From NCBI GenBank assembly GCA_944393685.1, contig CALYAW010000002.1:1-64000 (forward strand): a DNA stretch of 64,000 nt, read 5' to 3'. This stretch comes from an uncultured Alphaproteobacteria bacterium (GTDB lineage: Bacteria; Pseudomonadota; Alphaproteobacteria; RF32; CAG-239). Every line of letters begins with the position of its first letter. Within the stretch, counting starts at the first letter, position 1. The notes under the pieces were generated by a model. It ran no database searches, was not told the origin of the DNA, and was given only the letters and a program-made list of their open reading frames with translations. This document shows, in pieces, positions 1 through 8,369 of the stretch. The position numbers were made by a program, and so were the translations under genes.

Positions 1-47
1 TTAAGGCGTTTGCTGGCACCATTAGGGTTACACCCGCTTATGAAGAA

Positions 48-77
48 CCACCGGCTAAGCCGGTGGGTTACTTTTTT
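48..77 (+). terminator. Hairpin terminator at left edge
   Basis: A perfect 8-bp stem (CCACCGGC / GCCGGTGG, 48-55 and 59-66) with a TAA loop is followed by a T-rich run on the plus strand. It would end a plus-strand transcript that enters from outside the window. The hairpin also resembles the subterminal hairpins of IS200/IS605 elements, but no transposase is visible. Confidence 0.6.
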
Positions 78-85
78 GTGAAAGT

Positions 86-562
86 TTATTTATTGGAAGG
101 TTTGTAAAAATTTAGTTTTTGTAAAAATGTTTCGCACCCTTCAACTATATCCCAATAAGTTTCATCAAAATTGCCTGTGTACCAGGGATCTTTGATGTTA
201 CGCGGATGGGTGCTAAAATCAAGTAATCTGTGTATTTTACCTGATTTGTCAATACCTGTAATTAATTGTATGTCTTCTATATTGGTGTCGTCCATAGCTA
301 ATATATAATCAAAATAGTCGTAGTCTTGGGGACGTATTTGGCGAGAATAATGCTCCTCAAAAGGAATGTGCATGGATTTGAGCATTTCCTTGGTGCCATG
401 GTGAATTCCTGCGTGACATAGCTCATTATAGCCTTCGGTGGCCGCAGAATCTATTTCAAACTTATCCTGCAATCCTTTTTCGGCAATCATATTCTTAAAA
501 ACAAATTGGGCCATCGGTGAACGGCATATGTTACCCAAACAAACAAATAAAACTTTTATCAT
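86..562 (-). CDS. Low-molecular-weight protein tyrosine phosphatase
   Basis: 158 residues, the usual length of the LMW-PTP family, which removes phosphate from phosphotyrosine in the cytoplasm. The N-terminus carries the P-loop signature VCLGNICRSP, with nucleophile Cys8 and phosphate-binding Arg14. A DPWY segment near residue 125 supplies the general-acid aspartate. The ATG has a moderate AGGA upstream, slightly far away. The gene stands alone, divergent from the CoA-disulfide reductase gene. In other bacteria such enzymes sit beside exopolysaccharide tyrosine kinases; no kinase is visible here, so the substrate is unknown. The family call is firm. Confidence 0.93.
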   Translation of the reverse strand: MIKVLFVCLGNICRSPMAQFVFKNMIAEKGLQDKFEIDSAATEGYNELCHAGIHHGTKEMLKSMHIPFEEHYSRQIRPQDYDYFDYILAMDDTNIEDIQLITGIDKSGKIHRLLDFSTHPRNIKDPWYTGNFDETYWDIVEGCETFLQKLNFYKPSNK

Positions 563-676
563 TGTTTTGAATATCCTGCATTAGAGTTGGAAGTTACATA
601 ACAGATTCTTTGTGGTGTTTATTTTCATGTTTTTATTTTTTCGTCAAGTTGTTTTTGTGTGTAAACATTACAGTTG

Positions 677-704
677 TTGTCACGAATTATTTTTTATATA
701 CAAT
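677..704 (+). promoter_or_regulatory. Putative sigma70 promoter of the CoA-disulfide reductase gene
   Basis: TTGTCA (677-682), a 16-nt spacer and TACAAT (699-704) precede the gene by about 30 nt. Five of six -35 bases and five of six -10 bases match consensus. Assigned by eye only. Confidence 0.5.
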
Positions 705-736
705 ACATATATTCTTGATTAGGACTGGAGAAAAAA

Positions 737-2359
737 ATGAAAATAGTGGTGATTGGCGGCGGAGCCGGAGGAGCTAGTTTTGCTGCGAGAATGCGTAGAT
801 TGGATGACAGCGCTCAAATTACGATATTGGAAAAAAGCGGAGAAACCTCTATTGCAAGTTGTGGCCTACCTTATTTTATTGGCGGCGTTATTACTGAGAG
901 AGATAAGATGCAGGTTGCAAAACCTCAGCTTATGAAGCAACTTTTTGATATAGATATAAGACTTAATACAGAAGCCGTTAAAATTGATGTAAACAGCAAA
1001 AAAGTGCATACCGGAAACGGGGAGATTTTTGAATATGATAAACTGGTTCTTTCGACCGGAGCTAAAGCTTTTGTTCCTCCGATAGATGGACTTGAAAAAC
1101 TTCCTTATTTTACGGTTAAAAATTTGGCAGATGCAGATAAAATTAAAAATTTTGTTTTATCTCATCATCCTCAGAGAGCCGTTGTTATTGGAGGAGGTTT
1201 TATTGGTGTTGAGGTGGCAGAAAATTTATGTCATTTGGGGATAGAAACCTCTCTTGCAGAAATGGCTCCGCAAGTCTTAATGCCTCTTGATAAAGATATG
1301 GTTGCTTTTGTGCATAATGAAATGAGAGCAAAAAAGTTAAATTTGTATTTGGGAGATGCTATAAATAAAATTGAGGCTGATGGCGTCGTTCTTAATTCAG
1401 GGAAAAAAATATATGCAGATATGATGGTTTTGGCAATGGGTGTTCGTCCGGAAACAGAACTTGCAAAGTCTGCAGGGATTAAATTAAACGAAAGAGGTGG
1501 AATTATCACAAACGCTTATATGCAGACAAATGTTGCTGATATATACGCTTGTGGTGACAATATTGTGGTATCTGATTTTGTTTCTAAACAAGATGCCATG
1601 GTGGCATTGGCCGGGCCTGCGAATCGTCAGGGAAGATTAATTGCCGATCATATTGTTCAAAATAACCCTTATCCTTATAAAGGAACGCAGGGGACAGGAA
1701 TTGTAAAAGTATTTGATTTGACGGCTGCGTTTACCGGCAATAACGAGAAACAGTTACAAAAATCAGGTATAAAGTATGAAAAAATGATTATTGTGGGAAA
1801 TTCTCATGCCGGATACTATCCCGGAGCGACGGATATTGTTTTGAAAGTGTTGTATGATGGTGACGGAAAAATTTTGGGTGCTCAGGCTGTCGGTAAAGAT
1901 GGTGTTGATAAGCGAATTGATGTGATTGCAACCATTATGCGCTTGGGAGGCACAACGGCTGATTTGCGTGATGCCGAATTGTGTTATGCTCCGCCATATT
2001 CCGGTGCCAAAGATCCTGTAAATATTATCGGAATGGCTATTGAAAATGTTCGTCAAGGAATGGTTAATCCTTACTTTGGTACGGATTTTTCGGATATGTT
2101 TGTGTTGGATGTGAGACCTAAGAATCTTTATATGCAAGCTCATATAGAGGGGGCTGTCAATATTCCGGCTGCTGAAATCAGAAGTCGTTATCATGAACTT
2201 CCTAAAGATAAAACTATTATGGTTCATTGTGTTAAGGGATATACCAGTTATGTTGTTGCTCGTTTTTTGATGCAAAATGGTTTTGACAATATATTGAGCT
2301 ATTCTGGAGGATGGAGCTTTTATAAGGCTTTAAAAACCAATTTGGATAACAAATGTTAA
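737..2359 (+). CDS. CoA-disulfide reductase / rhodanese fusion (FAD-NAD(P)H oxidoreductase)
   Basis: 540 residues. The N-terminal 440 or so form a pyridine nucleotide-disulfide oxidoreductase: FAD-binding GGGAGGASFAARM at 7-19, a single redox cysteine in SCGLPYF (Cys42) as in CoA-disulfide reductases and NADH/polysulfide reductases, a second dinucleotide fold with VVIGGGFIGVEVAE, and the FAD motif YACGDN. The C-terminus is a rhodanese domain (from about residue 455) with active-site HCVKGYTS (Cys498). Fusions of this type reduce CoA disulfide or per/polysulfide and handle sulfane sulfur. GGAG sits 6 nt before the ATG. The ferritin-VIT gene follows directly, which suggests a redox or iron-stress transcription unit. 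The true substrate cannot be read from sequence. Confidence 0.88.
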   Translation: MKIVVIGGGAGGASFAARMRRLDDSAQITILEKSGETSIASCGLPYFIGGVITERDKMQVAKPQLMKQLFDIDIRLNTEAVKIDVNSKKVHTGNGEIFEYDKLVLSTGAKAFVPPIDGLEKLPYFTVKNLADADKIKNFVLSHHPQRAVVIGGGFIGVEVAENLCHLGIETSLAEMAPQVLMPLDKDMVAFVHNEMRAKKLNLYLGDAINKIEADGVVLNSGKKIYADMMVLAMGVRPETELAKSAGIKLNERGGIITNAYMQTNVADIYACGDNIVVSDFVSKQDAMVALAGPANRQGRLIADHIVQNNPYPYKGTQGTGIVKVFDLTAAFTGNNEKQLQKSGIKYEKMIIVGNSHAGYYPGATDIVLKVLYDGDGKILGAQAVGKDGVDKRIDVIATIMRLGGTTADLRDAELCYAPPYSGAKDPVNIIGMAIENVRQGMVNPYFGTDFSDMFVLDVRPKNLYMQAHIEGAVNIPAAEIRSRYHELPKDKTIMVHCVKGYTSYVVARFLMQNGFDNILSYSGGWSFYKALKTNLDNKC

Positions 2360-2373
2360 AAAAGAGAGGTTAT

Positions 2374-3261
2374 ATGAAAGAGCATGATTATTCTGCAGCT
2401 ACACGCAAGTTGATGTTGCAATTTCAAAAAGATGAACTCACCAGCGCCATAATTTATGGCCATTTTGCCAAAAGAATAAAAGATCCTCACAATCGCAAAG
2501 CAATGGAGAAAATAGCCAGAGAGGAAGCAAGTCATGCTCAAATTTGGCAACAATATACAGGGCAAAAAGTTTGTCCAAATTATTTGAAAGTATGGTGGTA
2601 TGTGTTGTTGACCTATGTATTGGGATATACTTTTGTGGTCAAATTATTGGAACTCGGAGAATATGATGGTATCAAAGGTCTGGAGCAACTTTTATGTGAA
2701 GTTGATGAGGTGAAACATATTATTGAACAAGAGAAAGAACATGAAAAATCTCTTATTGAAATGTTGGACGAAGAACGTCTGAATTATGTCGGAGCCATGG
2801 TCTTGGGACTTAATGACGCTTTGGTTGAATTAACAGGAACAATCGCCGGTTTGACTTTTGTGTTGATGAATACTTCTTTGATTGCCATGGCCGGCATTAT
2901 CACTGGAATTGCCGCTACATTGTCGATGGCTGCTTCAAATTATTTGGCAGAAAGAGCAGATGGTAATCCAAAAGCATTGATTGCAAGCATTTATACTGGA
3001 GTGGCCTATTTGGTTACTGTTGTGTGCTTAGTGTTGCCGTATCTTGTCTTTCCTCAGACAATGTTTATTTCCGCTTTGTTTTGTATGATTGGGATTGTTG
3101 TCTTTTTGGTTTTTGTTTTTAACTATTATATTGCAACGGTTAAGTCTGAGCCGTTTTGGCCAAAATTTATTGAAATGGCGGTTATTAGTTTGTCTGTGGC
3201 ACTGATTTCTTTCTTAATCGGTCTGTTGGCAAAACTTTGCTTTGGTATTGATGTCGGTTGA
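2374..3261 (+). CDS. Membrane-bound ferritin-like/VIT1 iron exporter (MbfA-like)
   Basis: 295 residues. The N-terminal ~140 residues are a rubrerythrin/ferritin-like four-helix domain with candidate di-iron ligands (Glu21, Glu51-Ala-Ser-His54, and a later EQEKEHEKS segment). The C-terminal half is a CCC1/VIT1-type membrane domain with GLNDALVELTGTIAGL and several hydrophobic segments. This architecture matches MbfA of Alphaproteobacteria, which senses iron with its ferritin domain and exports it. An ATG at 2353 overlaps the previous stop, but the ATG at 2374 has GAGAGG 4 nt upstream and is chosen. The gene follows the CoA-disulfide reductase gene with 14 nt between them, so co-transcription is likely. 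Confidence 0.85.
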   Translation: MKEHDYSAATRKLMLQFQKDELTSAIIYGHFAKRIKDPHNRKAMEKIAREEASHAQIWQQYTGQKVCPNYLKVWWYVLLTYVLGYTFVVKLLELGEYDGIKGLEQLLCEVDEVKHIIEQEKEHEKSLIEMLDEERLNYVGAMVLGLNDALVELTGTIAGLTFVLMNTSLIAMAGIITGIAATLSMAASNYLAERADGNPKALIASIYTGVAYLVTVVCLVLPYLVFPQTMFISALFCMIGIVVFLVFVFNYYIATVKSEPFWPKFIEMAVISLSVALISFLIGLLAKLCFGIDVG

Positions 3262-3276
3262 TAGGACTAAAATAAA

Positions 3277-3537
3277 TTAGCGTTCTACTCTTTTTAGAGT
3301 GCTGTTTTGCATAAATTGTCTGATTGTTTCAATGGATATCAAGTTAAAATCTCCTTTGGTGCTGTGTTTGAGGGCGCAGGCATAATTAGTTCTGAGTTGT
3401 TCATTTTGCATAGAATTCCATATATCGACGCCGCACAAAAACATCTCCGGCACCAACAGGGTCTATGATATGCAACGGAAATACAGACGAATGGAAATAT
3501 CCATCTTGAAAAAGCATGGCTTGCACTGATTCTTAAC
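3277..3537 (-). pseudogene. Remnant of a PfkB-family sugar kinase (KdgK-like C-terminus)
   Basis: Read on the minus strand, one frame holds HIIDPVGAGDVF, the ATP/substrate-site signature of ribokinase/PfkB enzymes. About one codon later the match continues in another frame as CGVDIWNSMQ, then a segment around ALKHSTKGDFNLIS and the terminal TLKRVER before a stop. ALKHS..GDFNL is typical of 2-keto-3-deoxygluconate kinases. An in-frame stop lies just upstream and the N-terminal two thirds are missing. At least one frameshift (near 3437-3445) and a truncation make this a decayed gene of about 85 codons. The rest of the gap, 3538-3708, is AT-rich with nothing else recognisable. Confidence 0.75.
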
Positions 3538-3708
3538 ACACATAATATCTTTTGTTCATATAAAAAGCCGTTATTTTTTGTCAAATAAATCTGGATTTTT
3601 TTGTTTGTTTGGTATATAGCAAAATTTATCATTTACTTATTTATAAATTTATTTTGTCAGAGAGAAGTATTATATATTTGATTGTTTAATTGCTAAAATT
3701 TTCTGTTT

Positions 3709-4668
3709 ATGAACGAGAAACTTAAACTGGTATGTGATATGCTGGCAGTTGTCGGAGTATCGCGTGAAGAAGTTGTGCTTTTGCTTAAGCAGCTGCAAGA
3801 ACAATGGGGGATAGGTATTGAAGAGGTAATGCCCCGGTCTGAGATTTTGGAACGATTGCGTCAAATCGAAGTAATGTGTGGTGAGATGAAAGATGTATTG
3901 CGTTTGATACACTCGTCTGATAAAAAAACATCTCCGCCTCCGGAAGAAAAGATATTAAGTGCTGGAAATACGCAATATGTGTCTCAGGAAAAGCCTCTGG
4001 ATGCTAAAAAAGCTCGATATAGCAAAAACGGAAAACGTCTTGGCCGTCCGCCTAAGTCTAAATCTAATGTGGTTAATGGAAACGTTAATGAGATTTTGGT
4101 TGCTGGTGCTATAGACGAAGCTGCAGAACAAGGAACTGAAACCCCTCAAATCCATACCGAGACTTGTGTTGATGGGGAGAATGTTCCTAGCGATAATCTT
4201 CCGCCTCCGGTTTTTGACAGTACTATTCACCTTGTTGAAGATGAAACCTTGAGTGAAGTTGCTGAACTTCGGATGGGAAAAGAATACGCTTATGGCATTA
4301 TATATCGCTATAAACCGCGTCTTTATGTCATTAGTCATTATGTGTTGCGTGATTTGTGTCCTGAAGCTGTTTGTTTGAATTATGGACAAGCTATAAATGG
4401 CGGTTATCGCAAGTTTGCTATTGCTACAACAGATGAAATAGCTTCTGTTCCTCTTAAGGCGGCTAAATCTTATGCTGCCAATAAATTACCCAAATTTGAG
4501 GGAGAGGTTTGGACTGTCTTGAATGCTCTTCAGGCTGGTATTGCAGGAAGAGAGGCAAAAGAGCTTAATCGATTATTGAATAAAATCGGTGGAGATCCTT
4601 TTCGCGGAAAATATGCAACTGGTAGTGTTCTTGACGGAAAAATTCGTTATGCAATTAATATTAAGTAA
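3709..4668 (+). CDS. Hypothetical protein with AT-hook-like motif
   Basis: 319 residues, not recognised. Residues 1-70 look helical and charged. A basic segment KRLGRPPKSKS (109-119) resembles an AT-hook minor-groove DNA-binding motif. The middle (about 120-180) is a low-complexity acidic linker, and the C-terminal ~130 residues appear to be a folded domain (starting near AYGIIYRYKPRLYV). No convincing ribosome-binding site precedes the ATG at 3709; an in-frame ATG at 3739 is an alternative start. A strong terminator follows. The AT-hook reading suggests nucleoid or regulatory binding, but that is inference from one short motif. Confidence 0.6.
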   Translation: MNEKLKLVCDMLAVVGVSREEVVLLLKQLQEQWGIGIEEVMPRSEILERLRQIEVMCGEMKDVLRLIHSSDKKTSPPPEEKILSAGNTQYVSQEKPLDAKKARYSKNGKRLGRPPKSKSNVVNGNVNEILVAGAIDEAAEQGTETPQIHTETCVDGENVPSDNLPPPVFDSTIHLVEDETLSEVAELRMGKEYAYGIIYRYKPRLYVISHYVLRDLCPEAVCLNYGQAINGGYRKFAIATTDEIASVPLKAAKSYAANKLPKFEGEVWTVLNALQAGIAGREAKELNRLLNKIGGDPFRGKYATGSVLDGKIRYAINIK

Positions 4669-4673
4669 GATTG

Positions 4674-4702
4674 AAAGCTGCTTCTTTTTTAGAAGCAGCT
4701 TT
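4674..4702 (+). terminator. Rho-independent terminator after the AT-hook-like gene
   Basis: A 12-bp perfect stem (AAAGCTGCTTCT / AGAAGCAGCTTT) with a T5 loop, six bases after the stop codon. The 3' arm is only moderately followed by T residues. Confidence 0.7.
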
Positions 4703-4716
4703 CTTGCTGTTGTATC

Positions 4717-4745
4717 TTGACACATTAGAGGGAGATTGATATAAC
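4717..4745 (+). promoter_or_regulatory. Near-consensus sigma70 promoter for the Hsp70-like gene
   Basis: TTGACA (4717-4722), exactly 17 nt, then TATAAC (4740-4745). This is the best-matching promoter seen in the window. An AGGAG ribosome-binding site follows at 4759-4763. Confidence 0.75.
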
Positions 4746-4771
4746 CCTCACATTTTTTAGGAGATGTTAAG

Positions 4772-6025
4772 ATGGCTGTATATGGCGGAATTGATTTTGG
4801 GACAACCAATTCTTCGGCTGCATTGTCTGTGCTTGCTCAAAAACCACAAATGGCATTGTTAGAGGATGGACATGTAACAATACCAACAGCAATGTTTTTT
4901 GCCGATAATGGAAAAATTAGTTTCGGGCGAGAAGCTATGCAGCATTATATGTTGGGAGAGCAGGGGCGTTGTTTGCGGAGTATCAAAAGAATTCTTGGAA
5001 CTCCTTTAATGAAAACAGCAACACAAATTAATGGTCGGGCAGTAAGATTTGAGGAAATACTCAAATGTTTTTTGCGTCATCTTAAAAACAAAATGGAAGA
5101 TACAGCACAAAACGAGATACCTTATGTGGTTCTTGGCAGACCGGTTCATTTTCGTGATAATGATCCAAAGGGTGATGATTTGGCACAACAAGAGCTTTAT
5201 AAAGCTGCGATGGAGGTTGGTTTTAAAATGGTGGATTTTCAGTTCGAACCAATTGCGGCTGCTTTTGCTCACGAGGCAAAATTATTGGAAGAGAATTTGG
5301 CTTGTGTTGTTGATGTCGGCGGTGGAACTTCCGATTTTACTATTATTCGTTTGGGGCCTAATTTGATTGCCCAACATAATAGACAAAAGGATATTTTGGC
5401 CTCAAGCGGGGTAAGAATTGGCGGAAATGATTTTGATAAAGAATTGGCACTTAAATGTTTTATGCCTGAATTGGGAATGTATACAACTTATGGTGACAAA
5501 AACTTATTTGTTCCGACATCTCAGTATTTTGATCTGTCCGAATGGAGTTCTGTCAATAATTTATACAGTTATAAAAATTTCAGAATTGTCAGAGAAGTTT
5601 TATTGCAAGCTCATCAACCTGACAAATATCAAAATTTGTTGGAATTAATGGAAAAAGAACGAGGACACAATTTTTTGAGTGTAGTGGAACAGGCTAAAAT
5701 CGCGCTTACTCTTCAGGCTGAAGATGTTTCAACTCTTGAATTTTTGCAGTCAACGCCACGGGTTCAGATTACACAATCTGAATTTGAAAAAGCTATAAAT
5801 TCAGAAATAGATAACATCAAAATCACCATTAATGAATGTTTACGACAAGCTCAAGTCAATGCAGAAAAAATAGAGCTGATTATTTTAACCGGAGGATCAA
5901 CCGAAATTCCGCTTTTGCAAAAAACAATTGCACAAATATTTCCTCAGGCTGTGTTTTCGCAAGATAATAAATTGGCCAGTGTCGGTTTGGGGTTGGCATA
6001 TGACAGTGTAAGGCGTTTTGCTTAG
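4772..6025 (+). CDS. yegD: Hsp70-family putative chaperone (YegD-like)
   Basis: 417 residues, shorter than DnaK (~640): it has the actin-like ATPase domain but no substrate-binding beta-sandwich or lid. Phosphate-1 motif GIDFGTTNSS (6-15), phosphate-2 VVDVGGGTSDFTII and adenosine motif LTGGSTEIPLLQ are all intact, so ATP binding is expected. Length and layout match the YegD subgroup, whose physiological role is unclear. A strong promoter and an AGGAG site 8 nt from the ATG point to good expression as its own unit. Its stop overlaps by 4 nt the stop of the convergent glycosyltransferase gene. Confidence 0.88.
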   Translation: MAVYGGIDFGTTNSSAALSVLAQKPQMALLEDGHVTIPTAMFFADNGKISFGREAMQHYMLGEQGRCLRSIKRILGTPLMKTATQINGRAVRFEEILKCFLRHLKNKMEDTAQNEIPYVVLGRPVHFRDNDPKGDDLAQQELYKAAMEVGFKMVDFQFEPIAAAFAHEAKLLEENLACVVDVGGGTSDFTIIRLGPNLIAQHNRQKDILASSGVRIGGNDFDKELALKCFMPELGMYTTYGDKNLFVPTSQYFDLSEWSSVNNLYSYKNFRIVREVLLQAHQPDKYQNLLELMEKERGHNFLSVVEQAKIALTLQAEDVSTLEFLQSTPRVQITQSEFEKAINSEIDNIKITINECLRQAQVNAEKIELIILTGGSTEIPLLQKTIAQIFPQAVFSQDNKLASVGLGLAYDSVRRFA

Positions 6026-7143
6026 TCGGGTTGTTTTTGTGTCAACCGATTGAGCAAATGCTCCCAGTCTTTGGCTATATTTTCTTCCGCATAACGCTCA
6101 ACTGTTTTAACAGCTTCTTGTCCCATCTTAATTCGTAGTGCTTGGTCTTTCATTAAAGTGGCCATCTTATTTGCAAAATCTTCTATGTCTTTTGCTAAGA
6201 ATCCATTGACATTATTGATAATTACTTCATTTACAGAGGGCGCATTTGCAAAACCTATGGCTGGAAGACCATGAGCTTGCCCGTCTGCCAGAGCAATGGA
6301 AAGACCTTCATAAGCTGCCGGCCATGCTAAAAAGTCGACATTACCGTATATGAGCGGAGCATCTACATAACCCATAAAGACAACTTGTTCTTCCAAGCCT
6401 AAAGATTTTATTTGTTTGAGAAGACGTTGATGATATTGAGGGTGTTTGATGCCGCCGTAAATTTCTACTTTCCATTCGGGAAAATCTTTAGCTATCTTTC
6501 CGAAGGCTTCAATTAAAAGATGTTGGCGTTTTTGAGTTTCGTCAACACGACCAATATAGGCAATACGTTTTTTTTCAATGCTTAGGTCTGTTCGGTTTTG
6601 CGGTTCTATTTGTTTGATAATATTACCAATGATGGCTTCTTCATGTTTTGGATAGTCGTCTCCTATTGTGCCTTTAAAGCTCTCTAACAACAGGTCATAT
6701 GCCGCAATTTTTTGTAATTGTTTTTTCATGATTCGATAACGAATCGGTTTGTGTCGCAAGGGTTCAAAAAATACCGGAGGATGATTATGAACCATCAATA
6801 CAATTGGAATGTCATAATTATGTAAAAAACAAATATTGTAGACATCTTTGAGAAAATAACAAATGATGGCATCTGGTTTTATTTTTTTGATTGCCTTTGC
6901 ATAACGGAAAGATGGTGTTTGAAAAATGCTTTTTATGGCTGTCCAAAAATTAGCAATAAAACATTTTCCTTTTGCCGAAAGATTCAATACTTTAACTTCG
7001 GGGAGGAGGTTTTGAGGACCTTCTTGCTTTTTGTAACTGTCAAAAACAAAGTTGACTTCATGACCTCGTTTGGCCAGCATGTTACAAAAATCCCATACAA
7101 ACCGACTGTTAACGTTTCGATCTTTTACTATCATTAACTTCAT
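6022..7143 (-). CDS. Glycosyltransferase family 4 (GT-B fold)
   Basis: 373 residues. The C-terminal half shows GT4 features: KRIAYIGRVDETQKRQHLLI at the start of the donor-binding domain, VVFMGYVDAP, and the AYEGLSIALADGQAHGLPAIG segment containing the E-x7-E-type nucleotide-sugar site. The N-terminal half is an acceptor domain with KRGHEVNFVFDSY. The family transfers sugars from nucleotide donors to lipid or glycan acceptors in the cytoplasm, often for LPS or capsule. A start 15 codons upstream (7188) is possible, but the ATG at 7143 has GGAG 8 nt upstream. No glycan cluster surrounds it, so donor and acceptor are unknown. Confidence 0.88.
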   Translation of the reverse strand: MKLMIVKDRNVNSRFVWDFCNMLAKRGHEVNFVFDSYKKQEGPQNLLPEVKVLNLSAKGKCFIANFWTAIKSIFQTPSFRYAKAIKKIKPDAIICYFLKDVYNICFLHNYDIPIVLMVHNHPPVFFEPLRHKPIRYRIMKKQLQKIAAYDLLLESFKGTIGDDYPKHEEAIIGNIIKQIEPQNRTDLSIEKKRIAYIGRVDETQKRQHLLIEAFGKIAKDFPEWKVEIYGGIKHPQYHQRLLKQIKSLGLEEQVVFMGYVDAPLIYGNVDFLAWPAAYEGLSIALADGQAHGLPAIGFANAPSVNEVIINNVNGFLAKDIEDFANKMATLMKDQALRIKMGQEAVKTVERYAEENIAKDWEHLLNRLTQKQPD

Positions 7144-7229
7144 TGTTAATTCTCCGTTTGGTTCTTTAATGATGGAATGATATCTCAATTATATTTAATT
7201 TGTATTTAAAAGAGGCAGATATCCATAAA

Positions 7230-7264
7230 AAATCCCGTTTCCAACATTGTCGAAAACGGGATTT
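7230..7264 (-). terminator. recA terminator
   Basis: An 11-bp stem (AAATCCCGTTT / AAACGGGATTT) with a 13-nt loop downstream of recA, followed on the minus strand by a short T run. Confidence 0.8.
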
Positions 7265-7281
7265 AAGAGAACAATTAATAT

Positions 7282-8310
7282 TTATTCTTCCATGGAGGGT
7301 TCGTTGTCTCCAATCATGGCGGAACTCAAATGTCCGGCATCGGCCTTAATTTTATTTTCTATTTCTAAGGCAACTTCAGGATGATCTTTTAGGAAGAGTT
7401 TGGCGTTTTCGCGTCCTTGACCGAGTTTGTCGCCGTTGTAGGCAAACCAAGCTCCTGATTTTTCGATAACATTGGCTTTTACACCAAGGTCAATCAATTC
7501 TCCTGTTTTGGAGATGCCTTCTCCATACATGATATCAAAATCAACAACCTTGAACGGAGGTGCTACTTTGTTTTTCACAATTTTAACGCGCGTTTGGCTA
7601 CCTATAATATCTTCTTTATCTTTGATTTTGCCAATGCTGCGAATGTCTATGCGAACAGAGGCATAGAATTTGAGCGCGTTACCTCCGGTGGTTGTTTCCG
7701 GATTACCAAACATGACACCAATTTTCATACGTATTTGGTTAATAAAAATGACTAAAGTGTTGGAGCGAGCAATGGTTGAGGTTAATTTGCGCAGAGCTTG
7801 TGACATGAGACGTGCTTGAAGTCCCATGTGCGAATCTCCCATCTCTCCTTCAAGTTCGGCTTTAGGAACAAGAGCCGCAACCGAGTCTACAACAAGAACA
7901 TCAATTGCACCTGATCGGACTAGGGTATCCGTAATTTCAAGCGCTTGTTCTCCGGCATCAGGTTGAGAAATCAGAAGGTTTTCAATGTCAACGCCGATTT
8001 TTTTTGCATAGGAAGGATCAAGCGCGTGCTCTGCATCTATAAATGCACAAGTACCCCCATTTTTTTGGGCTTGTGCAATAACGCTTAAGGCCAAAGTCGT
8101 TTTACCGGAGCTTTCCGGACCATAAATTTCTACAATTCGGCCACGTGGTAGACCGCCGATACCCAGAGCCATGTCCAGTCCGAGCGAGCCTGTGGAAATG
8201 CCTTCTATATCAACATGGGCGTTGTCTTGGCCGAGCCTCATGATAGAGCCTTTGCCAAAGGCTTTCTCTATCTGACTCATGGCGGCATCTAGTGCTTTAT
8301 CTTTATCCAT
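7282..8310 (-). CDS. recA: Recombinase RecA
   Basis: 342 residues. Walker [10 protein letters not shown] at 64-72, the LLISQPD and [12 protein letters not shown] segments, and the loop-2 region around [19 protein letters not shown] are all intact. RecA forms the ATP-dependent filament on single-stranded DNA that drives homologous recombination and LexA self-cleavage. The C-terminal tail is acidic (GDNEPSMEE), as usual. The nearest Shine-Dalgarno-like GGAG is about 12 nt from the ATG, a little far. An exact alphaproteobacterial SOS box lies 45 nt upstream and a strong terminator follows, so it is a single-gene SOS unit. Confidence 0.98.
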   Translation of the reverse strand: MDKDKALDAAMSQIEKAFGKGSIMRLGQDNAHVDIEGISTGSLGLDMALGIGGLPRGRIVEIYGPESSGKTTLALSVIAQAQKNGGTCAFIDAEHALDPSYAKKIGVDIENLLISQPDAGEQALEITDTLVRSGAIDVLVVDSVAALVPKAELEGEMGDSHMGLQARLMSQALRKLTSTIARSNTLVIFINQIRMKIGVMFGNPETTTGGNALKFYASVRIDIRSIGKIKDKEDIIGSQTRVKIVKNKVAPPFKVVDFDIMYGEGISKTGELIDLGVKANVIEKSGAWFAYNGDKLGQGRENAKLFLKDHPEVALEIENKIKADAGHLSSAMIGDNEPSMEE

Positions 8311-8354
8311 TGTTCTTTTTTACTCCGTAAGTCGTTTAAGTTAGAAACTAATAT

Positions 8355-8369
8355 GTTCTATTTTTGTTC
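8355..8369 (-). promoter_or_regulatory. SOS (LexA) box upstream of recA
   Basis: On the minus strand the sequence reads GAAC-AAAAATA-GAAC, an exact GAAC-N7-GAAC, the LexA operator known from Rhizobiales and other Alphaproteobacteria. A possible -35 TTGCCA (8374-8379) and a weak -10 CATATT (8350-8355) flank it, so LexA would cover the promoter spacer. It overlaps the last codons of the upstream yihY/brkB gene. Confidence 0.7.

Noticed and set aside
3339..3632. 97-codon minus-strand frame as a gene
   Set aside because: Only its frame-shifted neighbour frames match the PfkB kinase; the frame itself has no family match, so it was recorded as part of a pseudogene region.
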